A stretch of 64,000 nt of DNA. It comes from Schaalia vaccimaxillae DSM 15804. GTDB lineage: Bacteria; Actinomycetota; Actinomycetes; Actinomycetales; Actinomycetaceae. Made by a program: the position numbers and the translations under genes. The stretch is taken from NCBI RefSeq assembly GCF_000420425.1, contig NZ_ATUX01000010.1, forward strand, positions 62,001-126,000, given 5' to 3'. The notes under the pieces were generated by a model, which was not told the origin of the DNA, did no database searches, and was given only the letters and a program-made list of their open reading frames with translations. Positions 37,044 to 45,212 of this stretch are shown one piece after another (the stretch's first letter is position 1; each line of letters starts with the position of its first letter).

Positions 37044-37844
37044 TTAGGACAAGCACAGCCCCTGGTCGTTGAGGATGCGCAGCATCGGGGACACGTGGGC
37101 GCCGCCCTTGCCAATCGTTGTGCGCACGAGGTTTGTGAAAGTCTCGTACCGAGCGCCGCCGTCACGCAGGTCGTAGTAGCGGGTGATGACCTGGTCGTAG
37201 TCGGCGATGAGCTGCGAATACGACTCAACTTTGGGGTAGGTGTTTTCGCCTGACACAATTCCCAGCGGCAGGCGCGGCTTGAATTGTGGCTCCTGCGCGG
37301 GATGGCCCACCAACAGACCCAGCAGCGGGAACGTGTACTTCGGTAGTTCGAGGGCCTTGATAATGCGCTCAGGATCAGCGTTGATTGAACCCAGGTAGAC
37401 GGTACCCAGGCCCATGGATTCGGCGGCAACCACCATATTCTGCGCGCCTAGGAGCACGTCTTGGCAGCCGATCAAAAAGAGATTTGTTGAGGACAGTGCT
37501 TCGTTACCGATGCCCGCTTCTTCACGGATTTTTGCGTTGCGGTATAGGTCAACGATGAACACGAAAAGGTCACCTAGGTCGCCACCAACATAGGGCTGGC
37601 CAGACGCTTTGAAGAACTCTTCACGGATGGCGGGGTCGGTGATGTGCAGTGTGGTCATCTGCTGCAGGAACGAGGACGACGCCGTGTGCCGTGCGACTTC
37701 AAGTAGCGTGGTCACCTCGTCGGAGGTGAGTTTCTCTTCTGTGTACGCGCGGATCGATCGATGCGCCATCTGTACGTCGATGGTGGGGTTCGAGATCGGC
37801 GTCGGTTCGGGGGTAGTGAGGTTGTTGTGTCCGAGGTGTGTCAT
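37044..37844 (-). CDS. Nitroreductase family flavoprotein, NfsA-like
   Basis: About 266 residues. The N-terminal HRSIRAYTEEKLT motif contacts the FMN phosphate. A LFVFIVDLYR strand, an N-M-V-V-A-A-E-S-M-G-L-G-T-V-Y helix and LLGLLVGHP follow, as in NADPH-dependent NfsA/FRP oxidoreductases. Such enzymes reduce nitro compounds or quinones, or flavin. The physiological substrate is unknown. The start is the ATG (MTHLGHN) with GGAAGG upstream. An ORF to 37946 adds an unlikely 34-residue Arg-rich stretch. Confidence 0.9.
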   Translation of the reverse strand: MTHLGHNNLTTPEPTPISNPTIDVQMAHRSIRAYTEEKLTSDEVTTLLEVARHTASSSFLQQMTTLHITDPAIREEFFKASGQPYVGGDLGDLFVFIVDLYRNAKIREEAGIGNEALSSTNLFLIGCQDVLLGAQNMVVAAESMGLGTVYLGSINADPERIIKALELPKYTFPLLGLLVGHPAQEPQFKPRLPLGIVSGENTYPKVESYSQLIADYDQVITRYYDLRDGGARYETFTNLVRTTIGKGGAHVSPMLRILNDQGLCLS

Positions 37845-37997
37845 GATCAAGCCTTCCATTGACGAGGGCGCAAGCAGGTTTGCCCTCCGGTTTCTATTGT
37901 GTGCCCGAGGTTGTTCGGGTAGGGGGACCGAACGCAGAGTGAACATGTGCGCACCATGAACTCATTGTGTTTGCTGCAAGTTATCTTCTTAGACCTA

Positions 37998-38032
37998 GAC
38001 GCCCAAAACTCCCGCGAAGGACGCCCAAAACT
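37998..38032. repeat. Repeat family A, two units
   Basis: GACGCCCAAAACTC appears twice, 23 bp apart, joined by CCGCGAAG. The GAGG of other copies is GAAG here. It lies between the divergent nitroreductase and lipoprotein genes. Confidence 0.85.
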
Positions 38033-38080
38033 CTTTGGCGCCTGTTGCCTGCTTGGGCATGTCGATCTTGCAGGCATACC

Positions 38081-38536
38081 ATGATCAGCATGAACAAGCG
38101 TAAAATTTGTATGTCTCTGTTCGCCCTTGGCCTGGCCGCAACTGCTCTGGTGGGCTGCAGCTCCAACGATGCGGTGCGTAATGACACGGCTGGTGAATCA
38201 GGTGCGGCTCAATCTGAAGCTGGTAGTTCGATGGACGCACAGGCTCTTGGCCCCATTATCAAAGACCCGACAACCCTTGACGGCGCCACCGTGACTCTGC
38301 CGTCTGAACGCCACCTCGTTCTTAACGTCCCTGAAGACTCAGACGTGACAAAGTGGAGCGCGACGATCGAGGACGCCTCGGTCGCAGAATTCGTCGCCGG
38401 CACGGACGACGGCTCGATGGTGACCAACCCCGGGATCAGCCCGCTGGCCGTCACCGAAGGCACCACAGTCACGCTGACTGATCCCGAAGGCCAGGCGGTC
38501 ACCTTCACTTTGATTATTACCGAGGGCTCCCGCTGA
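38081..38536 (+). CDS. Small secreted lipoprotein, unrecognised
   Basis: About 151 residues (148 from the second ATG at 38090). It has a basic start (MNKRKICMS), a hydrophobic run and a lipobox L-V-G-C, so it should be a lipid-anchored protein on the outer face of the membrane. The mature part starts with a Ser/Asn/Gly/Asp linker and continues as a compact beta-rich domain (TVTLPSERHLVLNVPEDS). No family is recognised. A longer ORF to 37967 crosses repeat family A and is rejected. Followed by a strong terminator. Confidence 0.8.
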   Translation: MISMNKRKICMSLFALGLAATALVGCSSNDAVRNDTAGESGAAQSEAGSSMDAQALGPIIKDPTTLDGATVTLPSERHLVLNVPEDSDVTKWSATIEDASVAEFVAGTDDGSMVTNPGISPLAVTEGTTVTLTDPEGQAVTFTLIITEGSR

Positions 38537-38634
38537 TCAGCTGAAACGTCAACCGACGGCGAAGCTATAGAGAGCAGCGGTGTTACCAACGAAGTTCCAG
38601 CACCGTGGTTCACCGTTGCTGTTCAGACATGAAA

Positions 38635-38677
38635 CGAGGCCCGCTCAAGCCGGTACCACCGGAAAGAGCGGGCCTCG
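38635..38677. terminator. Bidirectional terminator after the lipoprotein and ABC genes
   Basis: CGAGGCCCGCTC (38635-38646) pairs with GAGCGGGCCTCG (38666-38677). The loop holds a second small stem CCGG-TACC-CCGG. It lies between convergent genes. Confidence 0.9.
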
Positions 38678-38707
38678 CTACATCATGCGGCCAACAATAC
38701 GAAGCGA

Positions 38708-39451
38708 TCACCGAAGAATTCGGCGTAGGAACTCCTGAGTCGCAGGCATCTGAGGATTATCAATGACCTGGCTAGGCGGGCCCTGTTCAACGATCTTGCC
38801 GCGCTCCAAGAACACCACTCGATCGGCAGCTTGGCGGGCAAAACCAATCTCGTGGGTCGCCATGAGGATCGTCGAACCGGCGTCCTTAATTTCACCGACC
38901 AAGTCCAACACCTCACCCACCAAAACGGGGTCCAGCGCAGACGTAATCTCGTCAAGGAGCAGTAGTTCAGGATTCGTAGCCAGGGCACGCACAATGGCAA
39001 CGCGTTGCTGCTGGCCGCCGGAGAGACGATCTGGGAACTCGGATGCCTTGGAATCCAAACCGATACGGGTGAGCAGCTCATGCCCGCGAGCATCGGCTTT
39101 CGCCGCATCCCACCCGTGAACTTTGCGAGCCGCAAGCGTCACATTGTCCAACACCGACAGGTGGGGGAATAGGTTGAAATGCTGGAAGACCACTCCAATG
39201 CGGGCGCGGATTTTGTCGGCATTGACTGAAGGGTCAGTAATGTCTTGGCCGGACAGGAAAATCTGCCCGTCATCGACGCGTTCAAGGAGGTTCGCACAGC
39301 GTAACAGCGTCGATTTACCAGAGCCGGAAGCACCGAGTAGAACAACGACTTCGTGGGCGTCCACATCCAGGTCGAGGCCGCGAAGAACCACGTTGTCACC
39401 AAAGCGCTTAACGACGCGTTGGGCTGAAAAAACCGGGGTATCAGCACACAT
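38708..39451 (-). CDS. Polar amino acid ABC transporter, ATP-binding protein
   Basis: 247 residues, a GlnQ-type ATPase. It has Walker A GASGSGKST, the Q-loop GVVFQHFNLFPH, signature LSGGQQQR, Walker B LLLLDEIT and the H-loop MATHE. It energises import with the permease encoded directly upstream, whose stop overlaps this start (TGATG). Order in the cluster is binding protein, permease, ATPase. Only one permease gene is present, so the permease is probably homodimeric. Confidence 0.95.
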   Translation of the reverse strand: MCADTPVFSAQRVVKRFGDNVVLRGLDLDVDAHEVVVLLGASGSGKSTLLRCANLLERVDDGQIFLSGQDITDPSVNADKIRARIGVVFQHFNLFPHLSVLDNVTLAARKVHGWDAAKADARGHELLTRIGLDSKASEFPDRLSGGQQQRVAIVRALATNPELLLLDEITSALDPVLVGEVLDLVGEIKDAGSTILMATHEIGFARQAADRVVFLERGKIVEQGPPSQVIDNPQMPATQEFLRRILR

Positions 39452-40332
39452 CAGACGGTGCCTCCCATCTGTTCGCGCTTACGTAGCTTGGCTGTGTACC
39501 AGTCAGACAGGCGTATGAAGGGGAATGACATGACGATGAAGAGGACGCCCGCCACCACGTAGGGCGTGAAGTTGTAGGTTGTCGCCTGGTAGATCTGCGC
39601 GGAACGAATCGCGTCCACAGCGCCCAGCACCGAAATCAGACCCACGTCCTTTTGCATGGAGATAAAGTCATTCATCAGAGCGGGCGTCACCTTACGGATC
39701 GCTTGCGGGACGATGATGTGGCGCAGAGTCTGGCCGTGGGTCAGCCCCAAGGATCTCGCCGCGTAGCGTTGCGAGGGGTGGATCGATTCCAGTCCCGCTC
39801 GGATGACTTCAGCAACGTACGAGGTATACGTCAAGACCAGTGCGATGGTGCCGAGGAACGCTGCGGGAATGCGCGTCGTCGGGTTGAGCGCGGGCACACC
39901 GAAACCGATCAGATAGAGGACCACCAGGAAGGGGATGCCTCGGAAAATATCCGTGTATGCGGCCGCGAGAAAACGGATGGGAAAGAAGATGGGGCCGCCC
40001 AGGGTGCGCGCCGCAGCCAAAAGGGTGGCAAAGATTGCCACGCCAATGACGGCGACGAACAGGATTCGGATATTGAGCCAGAGGCCTTTGGCGACCTCGG
40101 GCAGGGCCGCGACGAAGTGCTCGGGGTTGAAGAAGGTTTCTTGAGTGGTTTGCCAGCCGGGCGAGTTCGTGATGACGAACCAAATGACAACGGCGAAGAT
40201 GAGGGTCGACAGAATCGACACGAGGACGGATCGTGTGGCTTTCTGGCGCCGGAATGCACGACGGCCGAGCTCCACGTCAGAGACGGGAAGTTCGGCCATA
40301 GGGTCGTCGTTGGTGATGACGGGTTGCGACAA
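39451..40332 (-). CDS. Polar amino acid ABC transporter, permease
   Basis: 293 residues of the HisM/GlnP permease family. About 70 N-terminal residues include a long basic start and a first helix, and five helices follow. The EAA-loop motif is YVAEVIRAGLESIHPSQRYAARSLGLTHGQT, which docks onto the ATPase. The family imports polar or charged amino acids, cystine or opines. The substrate cannot be assigned. The start lies about 105 bp after the binding-protein gene, with an intervening hairpin. Confidence 0.93.
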   Translation of the reverse strand: MSQPVITNDDPMAELPVSDVELGRRAFRRQKATRSVLVSILSTLIFAVVIWFVITNSPGWQTTQETFFNPEHFVAALPEVAKGLWLNIRILFVAVIGVAIFATLLAAARTLGGPIFFPIRFLAAAYTDIFRGIPFLVVLYLIGFGVPALNPTTRIPAAFLGTIALVLTYTSYVAEVIRAGLESIHPSQRYAARSLGLTHGQTLRHIIVPQAIRKVTPALMNDFISMQKDVGLISVLGAVDAIRSAQIYQATTYNFTPYVVAGVLFIVMSFPFIRLSDWYTAKLRKREQMGGTV

Positions 40333-40358
40333 GTCAGTGTCCTATTCGTCGGGCCGGG

Positions 40359-40398
40359 ACGAGGGCGGGGCTGCGTTGGGCAGGTGCCCCGCCCTCGT
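40359..40398 (-). terminator. Hairpin between the binding-protein and permease genes
   Basis: ACGAGGGCGGGGC (40359-40371) pairs with GCCCCGCCCTCGT (40386-40398) around a 14-base loop. There is no good T tract. It probably acts as a partial terminator or 3' RNA stabiliser, giving more binding protein than permease. Confidence 0.65.
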
Positions 40399-40438
40399 AC
40401 ATCCTCTTGATGAGGACGATCCCGGGCGTCGAGGAAAG

Positions 40439-41320
40439 TCAGTCGAGGACTGGGATTTCCTGACCATCGGTGATGGTCAGCCACTTGGCCTGCAGCTCAG
40501 CGAGGGTGCCGTCTGCGGCAAGCGCATCAACAGCCTCGGTCACTGCGGGGGTCAAAGACGAACCCTTGGGTAGGACGATCCCGTAGGTGTCGCCGTCGGT
40601 TGCGTCGGCGAACTGGCCGACGATCACGCCGTTGTCGATCTGGGTGGCGATCATGTTGAACGCGGTGGGCAGATCGACGACGATGGCGTCCACCTGGCCC
40701 GACTTCAGGGCAGCGACGGTGTCATCGGAGGAGTTGTAGAACTGGGGGGCCTTGCTCAGGCCATCAGCCAGGTGCGAGGAGACGAACTGCTGAGATGTGG
40801 TGCCTGTCTGGACACCAACGAGCACGTCCTTGAGATCGGCGATGGACTTGGCGCCCACGGCCGGTGAATCGGGGGAGGCGATGATGGCCTGCGAAGTGGT
40901 GTAGTAGGGGCTGGAGAAGTCAACAGCCTTCTTGCGGTCCTCGGTGATAGAGAACTGCTGCATGTTCAGGTCCCAGTCCTTGGCGCCGGGGGCGATGGAG
41001 GAGTCAAATGTTGCGCGAACCCACACGACGTCTTCGGCTCCGTAGCCGAGCTTTTCTGCGACGGCGTAGGCGACGGCGGACTCGTAGCCTTCACCTGAGG
41101 TGGGGTCGTTGTCGAGGATCCACGGCGAGTAGGCCGGCTCAGAGGTTGCGAAGGTTAGTTTGCCTTCGGTGACGGTTTCGAGGGCTCCGGCCGCAGCGGA
41201 CTGGGTGGAGTTGGCAGTGGACTCTACAGTGTCCGACGAGGACGAGCCCGAGCAGGCGCCCAGGGTCAGGGTGGCAGCGATGGCTGCCACAGCGGCGAAG
41301 GGACGGAAGGAACGGCTCAT
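40439..41320 (-). CDS. Amino acid ABC transporter substrate-binding lipoprotein
   Basis: 293 residues. The signal peptide starts MSRSFRPFAAVAAIAATLTLG and ends in a lipobox (LGAC), followed by a Ser-rich linker. The mature part is a SBP family 3 fold: TFATSEPAYSPWILD, a WVRATFD-containing strand, D-W-D-L-N-M-Q-Q-F, and VGVQTGTTSQQF. It captures an amino acid for the permease/ATPase below. The ATG follows CGGAGGCATCTG, a clear ribosome binding site. A longer ORF to 41437 is rejected for that reason. Confidence 0.94.
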   Translation of the reverse strand: MSRSFRPFAAVAAIAATLTLGACSGSSSSDTVESTANSTQSAAAGALETVTEGKLTFATSEPAYSPWILDNDPTSGEGYESAVAYAVAEKLGYGAEDVVWVRATFDSSIAPGAKDWDLNMQQFSITEDRKKAVDFSSPYYTTSQAIIASPDSPAVGAKSIADLKDVLVGVQTGTTSQQFVSSHLADGLSKAPQFYNSSDDTVAALKSGQVDAIVVDLPTAFNMIATQIDNGVIVGQFADATDGDTYGIVLPKGSSLTPAVTEAVDALAADGTLAELQAKWLTITDGQEIPVLD

Positions 41321-41461
41321 CAGATGCCTCCGGGGGTGTTGCCGGTCAAAAGTGGTTCGTGCATGCGGGTTTACGCGTTGTGCGAACGGTTTCACCCTAT
41401 AGAGGCTGGATCGAACCCGAGATGACGATTTCGACACCCGGAATTTCGTAACTTGAAAGAA

Positions 41462-41941
41462 TTAGCGGTTTTCCGCCAATTTCCAATCATCGTAGGTGAA
41501 CTCAGGTGAGACAACACACGTTGCGAGGGCGTGGGCGCCGCGGGCAAAAGTACGCTGCCAAGTGTCAGCGGGGACGAGCAATTGCACCGGATTCGAAGTT
41601 TCGGATGGTACGAGGCCGGTCGCAGACTCTTGATCGTCAAGGCTGTCCGCCGGGCTGTTGAGCACAACCACTCGCGGCTGCGCACTCGGTTCCTCGCCCT
41701 CGCCACCTAAGTGAATCTCTAGGGCACCCGGACCATGCCACAACCACAATTCGTCCGAACGCACGACGTGCCAACGCGCCTCCATGTCCTCATCCAATAG
41801 GAAGAGGATGCCTGACGCGGTTGCTCGGGGCCCGCCCTCGGTCATCACCTGCTTGGGGGCAGTCCACGTGCGGCGGAACCACCCGCCCTCGGGGTGGGGC
41901 TCGAGGCTGAGGTCGGTGACGAGCTGATCGGCAATACTCAT
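41462..41941 (-). CDS. Cupin family protein (DUF985)
   Basis: 159 residues. It matches the cupin_5/DUF985 family: L-x-P-H-P-E-G-G-W-F-R at the start, ILFLLDEDMEARWHVVRSDELWLWHGPGALEIHL in the core, and the end region TFARGAHALATCVVSPEFTYDDW. The family has a single beta-barrel with a possible metal site, but no proven reaction. It lies 37 bp after the amidohydrolase gene on the same strand, so they may be cotranscribed. Confidence 0.9.
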   Translation of the reverse strand: MSIADQLVTDLSLEPHPEGGWFRRTWTAPKQVMTEGGPRATASGILFLLDEDMEARWHVVRSDELWLWHGPGALEIHLGGEGEEPSAQPRVVVLNSPADSLDDQESATGLVPSETSNPVQLLVPADTWQRTFARGAHALATCVVSPEFTYDDWKLAENR

Positions 41942-41978
41942 GCCACCACCATACGAAAAAGTGTCTTTAAGTGGTTCC

Positions 41979-43274
41979 TCAGTCTGCCGCGCTCCACCTA
42001 ATCTGGCCTGCTACCACGGTTTCCACCTGGTGTCCGGCTCCATGGCGCACCACGTCGTCGATGGTGCCCACGATGTCAGACACCGGCACATCCACCACCG
42101 TCATGTCGGCCACGGCTCCCGCCTGAAGCTGGCCAATACGATCTGGGCCCGTCGCCAAACCCATCGCCCAGGCCCCACCCAGGGTTGCGGCTTGCAGGAG
42201 GCGACGCCCCAGGTCAGAGGACTGATACCCCTGCTTGCGAGCCAGATCAAACAAGACAGCCACGTCCTCGAGCACATCCAAGGACGGCGAGGATGACAGG
42301 GAGTCTGTGCCCACCGCAATCATGTTGCCCTCATTGAGGTAGGCGGCAACCGGCGGAGCATCCAAACCGATAACGCGGTTCGACCGTGGACACAGTGCCA
42401 CAGCGGTGCCACGCGCCCGCAGGCGACGCCGATCATCGGCCGTCATGTAGACACCGTGGGCAATATGGCAGTCGGGTCCAAGAACTCCTAGCTGGTCGAC
42501 GAATTGGGTGGCAGAAAAGCCACCGCCGCGAGCACGCATGGCAGTAAAGGAGGGCGAATCTGGGGTTCTCCACAGGTCAGCGAGCTCGCCGGTACGCGAC
42601 TCAGCCCACTCGGCTTCCGAATGGGATTCCCCCAAGTGAATGTGCAAGCGCAGGCCCCGTCGGCGCGCCAAATCAGGCAAGTCGAGCAGTGGGTCCGCAT
42701 CCAAAGAGTAGGGGGCGTGCGGAGAGACGCCGATCGCGGGCGGAGTCGGCATGGAATCGAGGGCGGCGTTGACGGTTTCGAGGCCTCGTTCGCGCCAGTC
42801 CTCGTTCTTCCAGCCCATGACCTCCCAGTAGGCGATGCCGTGTAGGCCAGCGTCGTGCAGGGCGGATGCTGCTTCAGGGTCGGTGACGACGTCGGCGGCG
42901 GACGTCGTGCCTGCTTGCAGGAGTGCTTGAGCGCCTGCGGCAGCGTCGCCGCCCCAATCTAAGGTTGTGTTGTCGTAGATGGCGTCGAAGGCTTTGGCCC
43001 AGTCAGGGAATCCCGTGTAAGAACCTGTGCCGACCTGTGCCATTCCCGTGTACTGCAGGTGGGTATGTGCATTGACGAGGCCGGGCATGAGGACGCCGTC
43101 AAAGTGGCGTTCCGTGAAACTTAAGCCCCGGTGTTCGAGGGTGGAGATCACCCAGTCGCGGGCGCCAACGTGTTCGATGCGTCCATCGCGCACGGCCACG
43201 GCTCCGTCCATGACGGAGGGCGCGGTGATCGGGATGACGAGTCCTGCGGACCAGACTTGGACGTCGGCAGTCAT
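41979..43274 (-). CDS. Amidohydrolase, SAH/MTA deaminase-like
   Basis: 431 residues. The metal-dependent amidohydrolase motifs are complete: NAHTHLQY near residue 60, GVSPHAPYSLDADP, LHIHLGES, then GTDSLSSSPSLDV near the end with the catalytic Asp. The type is that of MtaD-like S-adenosylhomocysteine/methylthioadenosine deaminases, with chlorohydrolase relatives also possible. The adenosylhomocysteinase-like gene lies 31 bp upstream on the same strand, which supports a role in SAH removal. The ATG at 43274 has CAAGGAAGTACCAC before it. Confidence 0.85.
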   Translation of the reverse strand: MTADVQVWSAGLVIPITAPSVMDGAVAVRDGRIEHVGARDWVISTLEHRGLSFTERHFDGVLMPGLVNAHTHLQYTGMAQVGTGSYTGFPDWAKAFDAIYDNTTLDWGGDAAAGAQALLQAGTTSAADVVTDPEAASALHDAGLHGIAYWEVMGWKNEDWRERGLETVNAALDSMPTPPAIGVSPHAPYSLDADPLLDLPDLARRRGLRLHIHLGESHSEAEWAESRTGELADLWRTPDSPSFTAMRARGGGFSATQFVDQLGVLGPDCHIAHGVYMTADDRRRLRARGTAVALCPRSNRVIGLDAPPVAAYLNEGNMIAVGTDSLSSSPSLDVLEDVAVLFDLARKQGYQSSDLGRRLLQAATLGGAWAMGLATGPDRIGQLQAGAVADMTVVDVPVSDIVGTIDDVVRHGAGHQVETVVAGQIRWSAAD

Positions 43275-43305
43275 GTGGTACTTCCTTGCAGTGTCGGCGT
43301 TGGGG

Positions 43306-45129
43306 TCAGCGTAGGGCTTCAAGGGCTCGTTTGGCGACGAGGTCGTCGGCTGTCTTGGGTAGTTGATGGAGCCCGGGCTCGAGGTCGTGGACGCGGGTCA
43401 GCAGTTCGCGCAGGCAGGCGAGCTGGACGCCGAAGCTAATGTCCATGATTTCAATGGGGTTGCCTTCGCCGGCGGTGCAGTTAATGCAGCCTCCCCGATC
43501 CAGCACAACCAGCCTTGGCTCATGTCCTCGCTCTTGTCCTTCCCCCTCTCCCGCGAGGGACGCCCAAAACTTCGCCGAGGGACGCCCAAAACTTCGCCGA
43601 GGGACGCCCAAGTTGGGCGTTTGGCCGGTGGTGGCCCGCTCGCTTGCCGATTCGCCTGCGCGAATCGGTTCGAAGCCCGACCATGCCCTGCCGCCACCGG
43701 CCAAACTTGCGTCCACGTGTTCGTCCTGCCCGCCCACCGATTCGCATCCTCGTGAAAGTAACTGCACCGCGCGCAGACCAGGCGCATCGGACATCACCCA
43801 GCCAGCGGCCTCGGCCTCGTCCAACTCAATTTCACCCGTGACACCGCCGGCGACCGCCAAGACGGTGCCCGGTCGCATGCGTTCCATTGCGGACACAGGG
43901 ATAGTCGAGGGCTCACCGGTGGCCGAAACCACCATGACAGCGGTAGTGACCGCATTCTCCAAGGAGGCCGTCCTATAGCCGTCCATCAGAGCCTGCAGCT
44001 CGCGCACCGGATCCAACTCGACCACCGTCACCTTGGCGCCGCACGCCCTGGTAAAACGCGCAAAACCCTTGCCCACATCGCCATAGCCAATGACAACCAC
44101 CGACTCGCCCTCAAGAGGCACGCCGGCTCCGGTAGGATCCAATAGGTCCAAAATCGTCAGCAAACACGACTGCCCCGTCGCATACGCATTGTCGAAAAGC
44201 GTCTTCGAACGCGCATCATTGGCTGACAACACAGGGAACCGCAGATCGAAGCCGCGCAATGGGCGCACCCCGGACGTTGTTTCTTCACCCGCACCAGCAA
44301 TCATGTCCAACGCCCCAGGTGCACGACTCGGATCGTGAGCCATGCGGATTAGATGCGACCCATCATCAAGCAGGAACTCCACCCCCGACCCTAAAAAGCC
44401 GCGAGCCAGCTCCTCTTCGCGCAGAGCATCCGCACTCGAGTCAGCAAATACGTCGACGCCGCCCGCACGCAACGCCGCAGCCACATCGTCGCGAGTTTCG
44501 TCCGCATGCCCAAACACCGACACCTTTGCCCCGGCCTCGTGCAGCATCTGCGCTAGCGCCGCGGTCTTCGGTTCCAACACCAAGGAAACGCCAATCTTGC
44601 GGCCTTGGATCAGGCCATCTGCTGCCAAGTCATCCACCATCTTGCGTGTCACCGGCATGCGAGAACGCGCCCACTCGATACGACGAACCCCATAATCCGG
44701 CTTGTTTGACGCCGCGTGCGGGGGCGACATTGGTTCAAGATTGGGCGAATACACCACCACCGGGCGACCGCCCAAAGGCGTGTCAACCAAGACCGCACCA
44801 TGATGCGCCACCGACAGAGTTTGAAGCTCCGAATGATCGGCGCCGTCCTCGCTCACGTACACCACCGCCTGCGTGGAAGCCGACGTACTCGAGGACGACG
44901 AAAGTGGCAAGGGTGCGGCAAGCTCAGTCCATTCGACGTGAGCGCCAAACCCTGACAAAAGATCAACGAGGGCGCGAGGGCGCGGGTCCGTTGGCGATAT
45001 GGAATCGTTGTTGACGAGGACGAAGCGCCGCCCCGGGATCAGACAGTTCGTAGCGGCGGCGAAGGCTCGCAGGCTTATCTGTGCCCACATGCGGGCATCG
45101 TGGATTGTTGGCTCAGATTGGGCTTCCAT
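43306..45129 (-). CDS. Adenosylhomocysteinase-like protein with an in-frame repeat insertion
   Basis: About 607 residues. The SAHH pattern is clear: RMPVTRKMVDD, H-x-EPKTAALA-type block, LLDDGSHL, EETTSGVRPL, NDARSKTLFDNAYATGQS, and the NAD-binding VVIGYGDVGKGFA. SAHH splits S-adenosylhomocysteine into adenosine and homocysteine. The last family block (VLDRGGCINCTAGEGNPIEIMDISFGVQ) is present but separated from the dehydrogenase domain by about 75 extra residues (about 458-535). Those residues are encoded by repeat families A and C, which are otherwise non-coding. The added segment is Gly/Ser/Arg-rich. Function may be retained or lost. The first ATG gives the start, with no clear ribosome binding site. 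Confidence 0.85.
   Translation of the reverse strand: MEAQSEPTIHDARMWAQISLRAFAAATNCLIPGRRFVLVNNDSISPTDPRPRALVDLLSGFGAHVEWTELAAPLPLSSSSSTSASTQAVVYVSEDGADHSELQTLSVAHHGAVLVDTPLGGRPVVVYSPNLEPMSPPHAASNKPDYGVRRIEWARSRMPVTRKMVDDLAADGLIQGRKIGVSLVLEPKTAALAQMLHEAGAKVSVFGHADETRDDVAAALRAGGVDVFADSSADALREEELARGFLGSGVEFLLDDGSHLIRMAHDPSRAPGALDMIAGAGEETTSGVRPLRGFDLRFPVLSANDARSKTLFDNAYATGQSCLLTILDLLDPTGAGVPLEGESVVVIGYGDVGKGFARFTRACGAKVTVVELDPVRELQALMDGYRTASLENAVTTAVMVVSATGEPSTIPVSAMERMRPGTVLAVAGGVTGEIELDEAEAAGWVMSDAPGLRAVQLLSRGCESVGGQDEHVDASLAGGGRAWSGFEPIRAGESASERATTGQTPNLGVPRRSFGRPSAKFWASLAGEGEGQERGHEPRLVVLDRGGCINCTAGEGNPIEIMDISFGVQLACLRELLTRVHDLEPGLHQLPKTADDLVAKRALEALR
43551..43706. repeat. Repeat families A and C inside the adenosylhomocysteinase-like gene
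   Basis: Three 22-bp A units start at 43551. They run into element C, bounded by GTTTGGCCGGTGG (43619-43631) and its inverted complement CCACCGGCCAAAC (43694-43706). The same A-to-C junction occurs in non-coding DNA at 46136-46256. Here the frame stays open for the whole length, giving codons of the resident gene on the minus strand. Confidence 0.9.
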
Positions 45130-45212
45130 ATGGCTGACGCTAGCAAGTTTGAGTGGGCTAGTGCGCGTGGGCAACGTCGCCGCAGTGGCGATGGATGCGA
45201 GACAATCGGAAC

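Noticed and set aside
37967-38080. Upstream extension of the lipoprotein ORF
   Set aside because: The extension is encoded by family A repeat units and precedes a proper signal peptide with its own ATG.
44259-45014. 251-codon plus-strand ORF opposite the adenosylhomocysteinase-like gene
   Set aside because: Antisense shadow of a gene with clear family motifs. Composition is Pro/Arg/His-rich.
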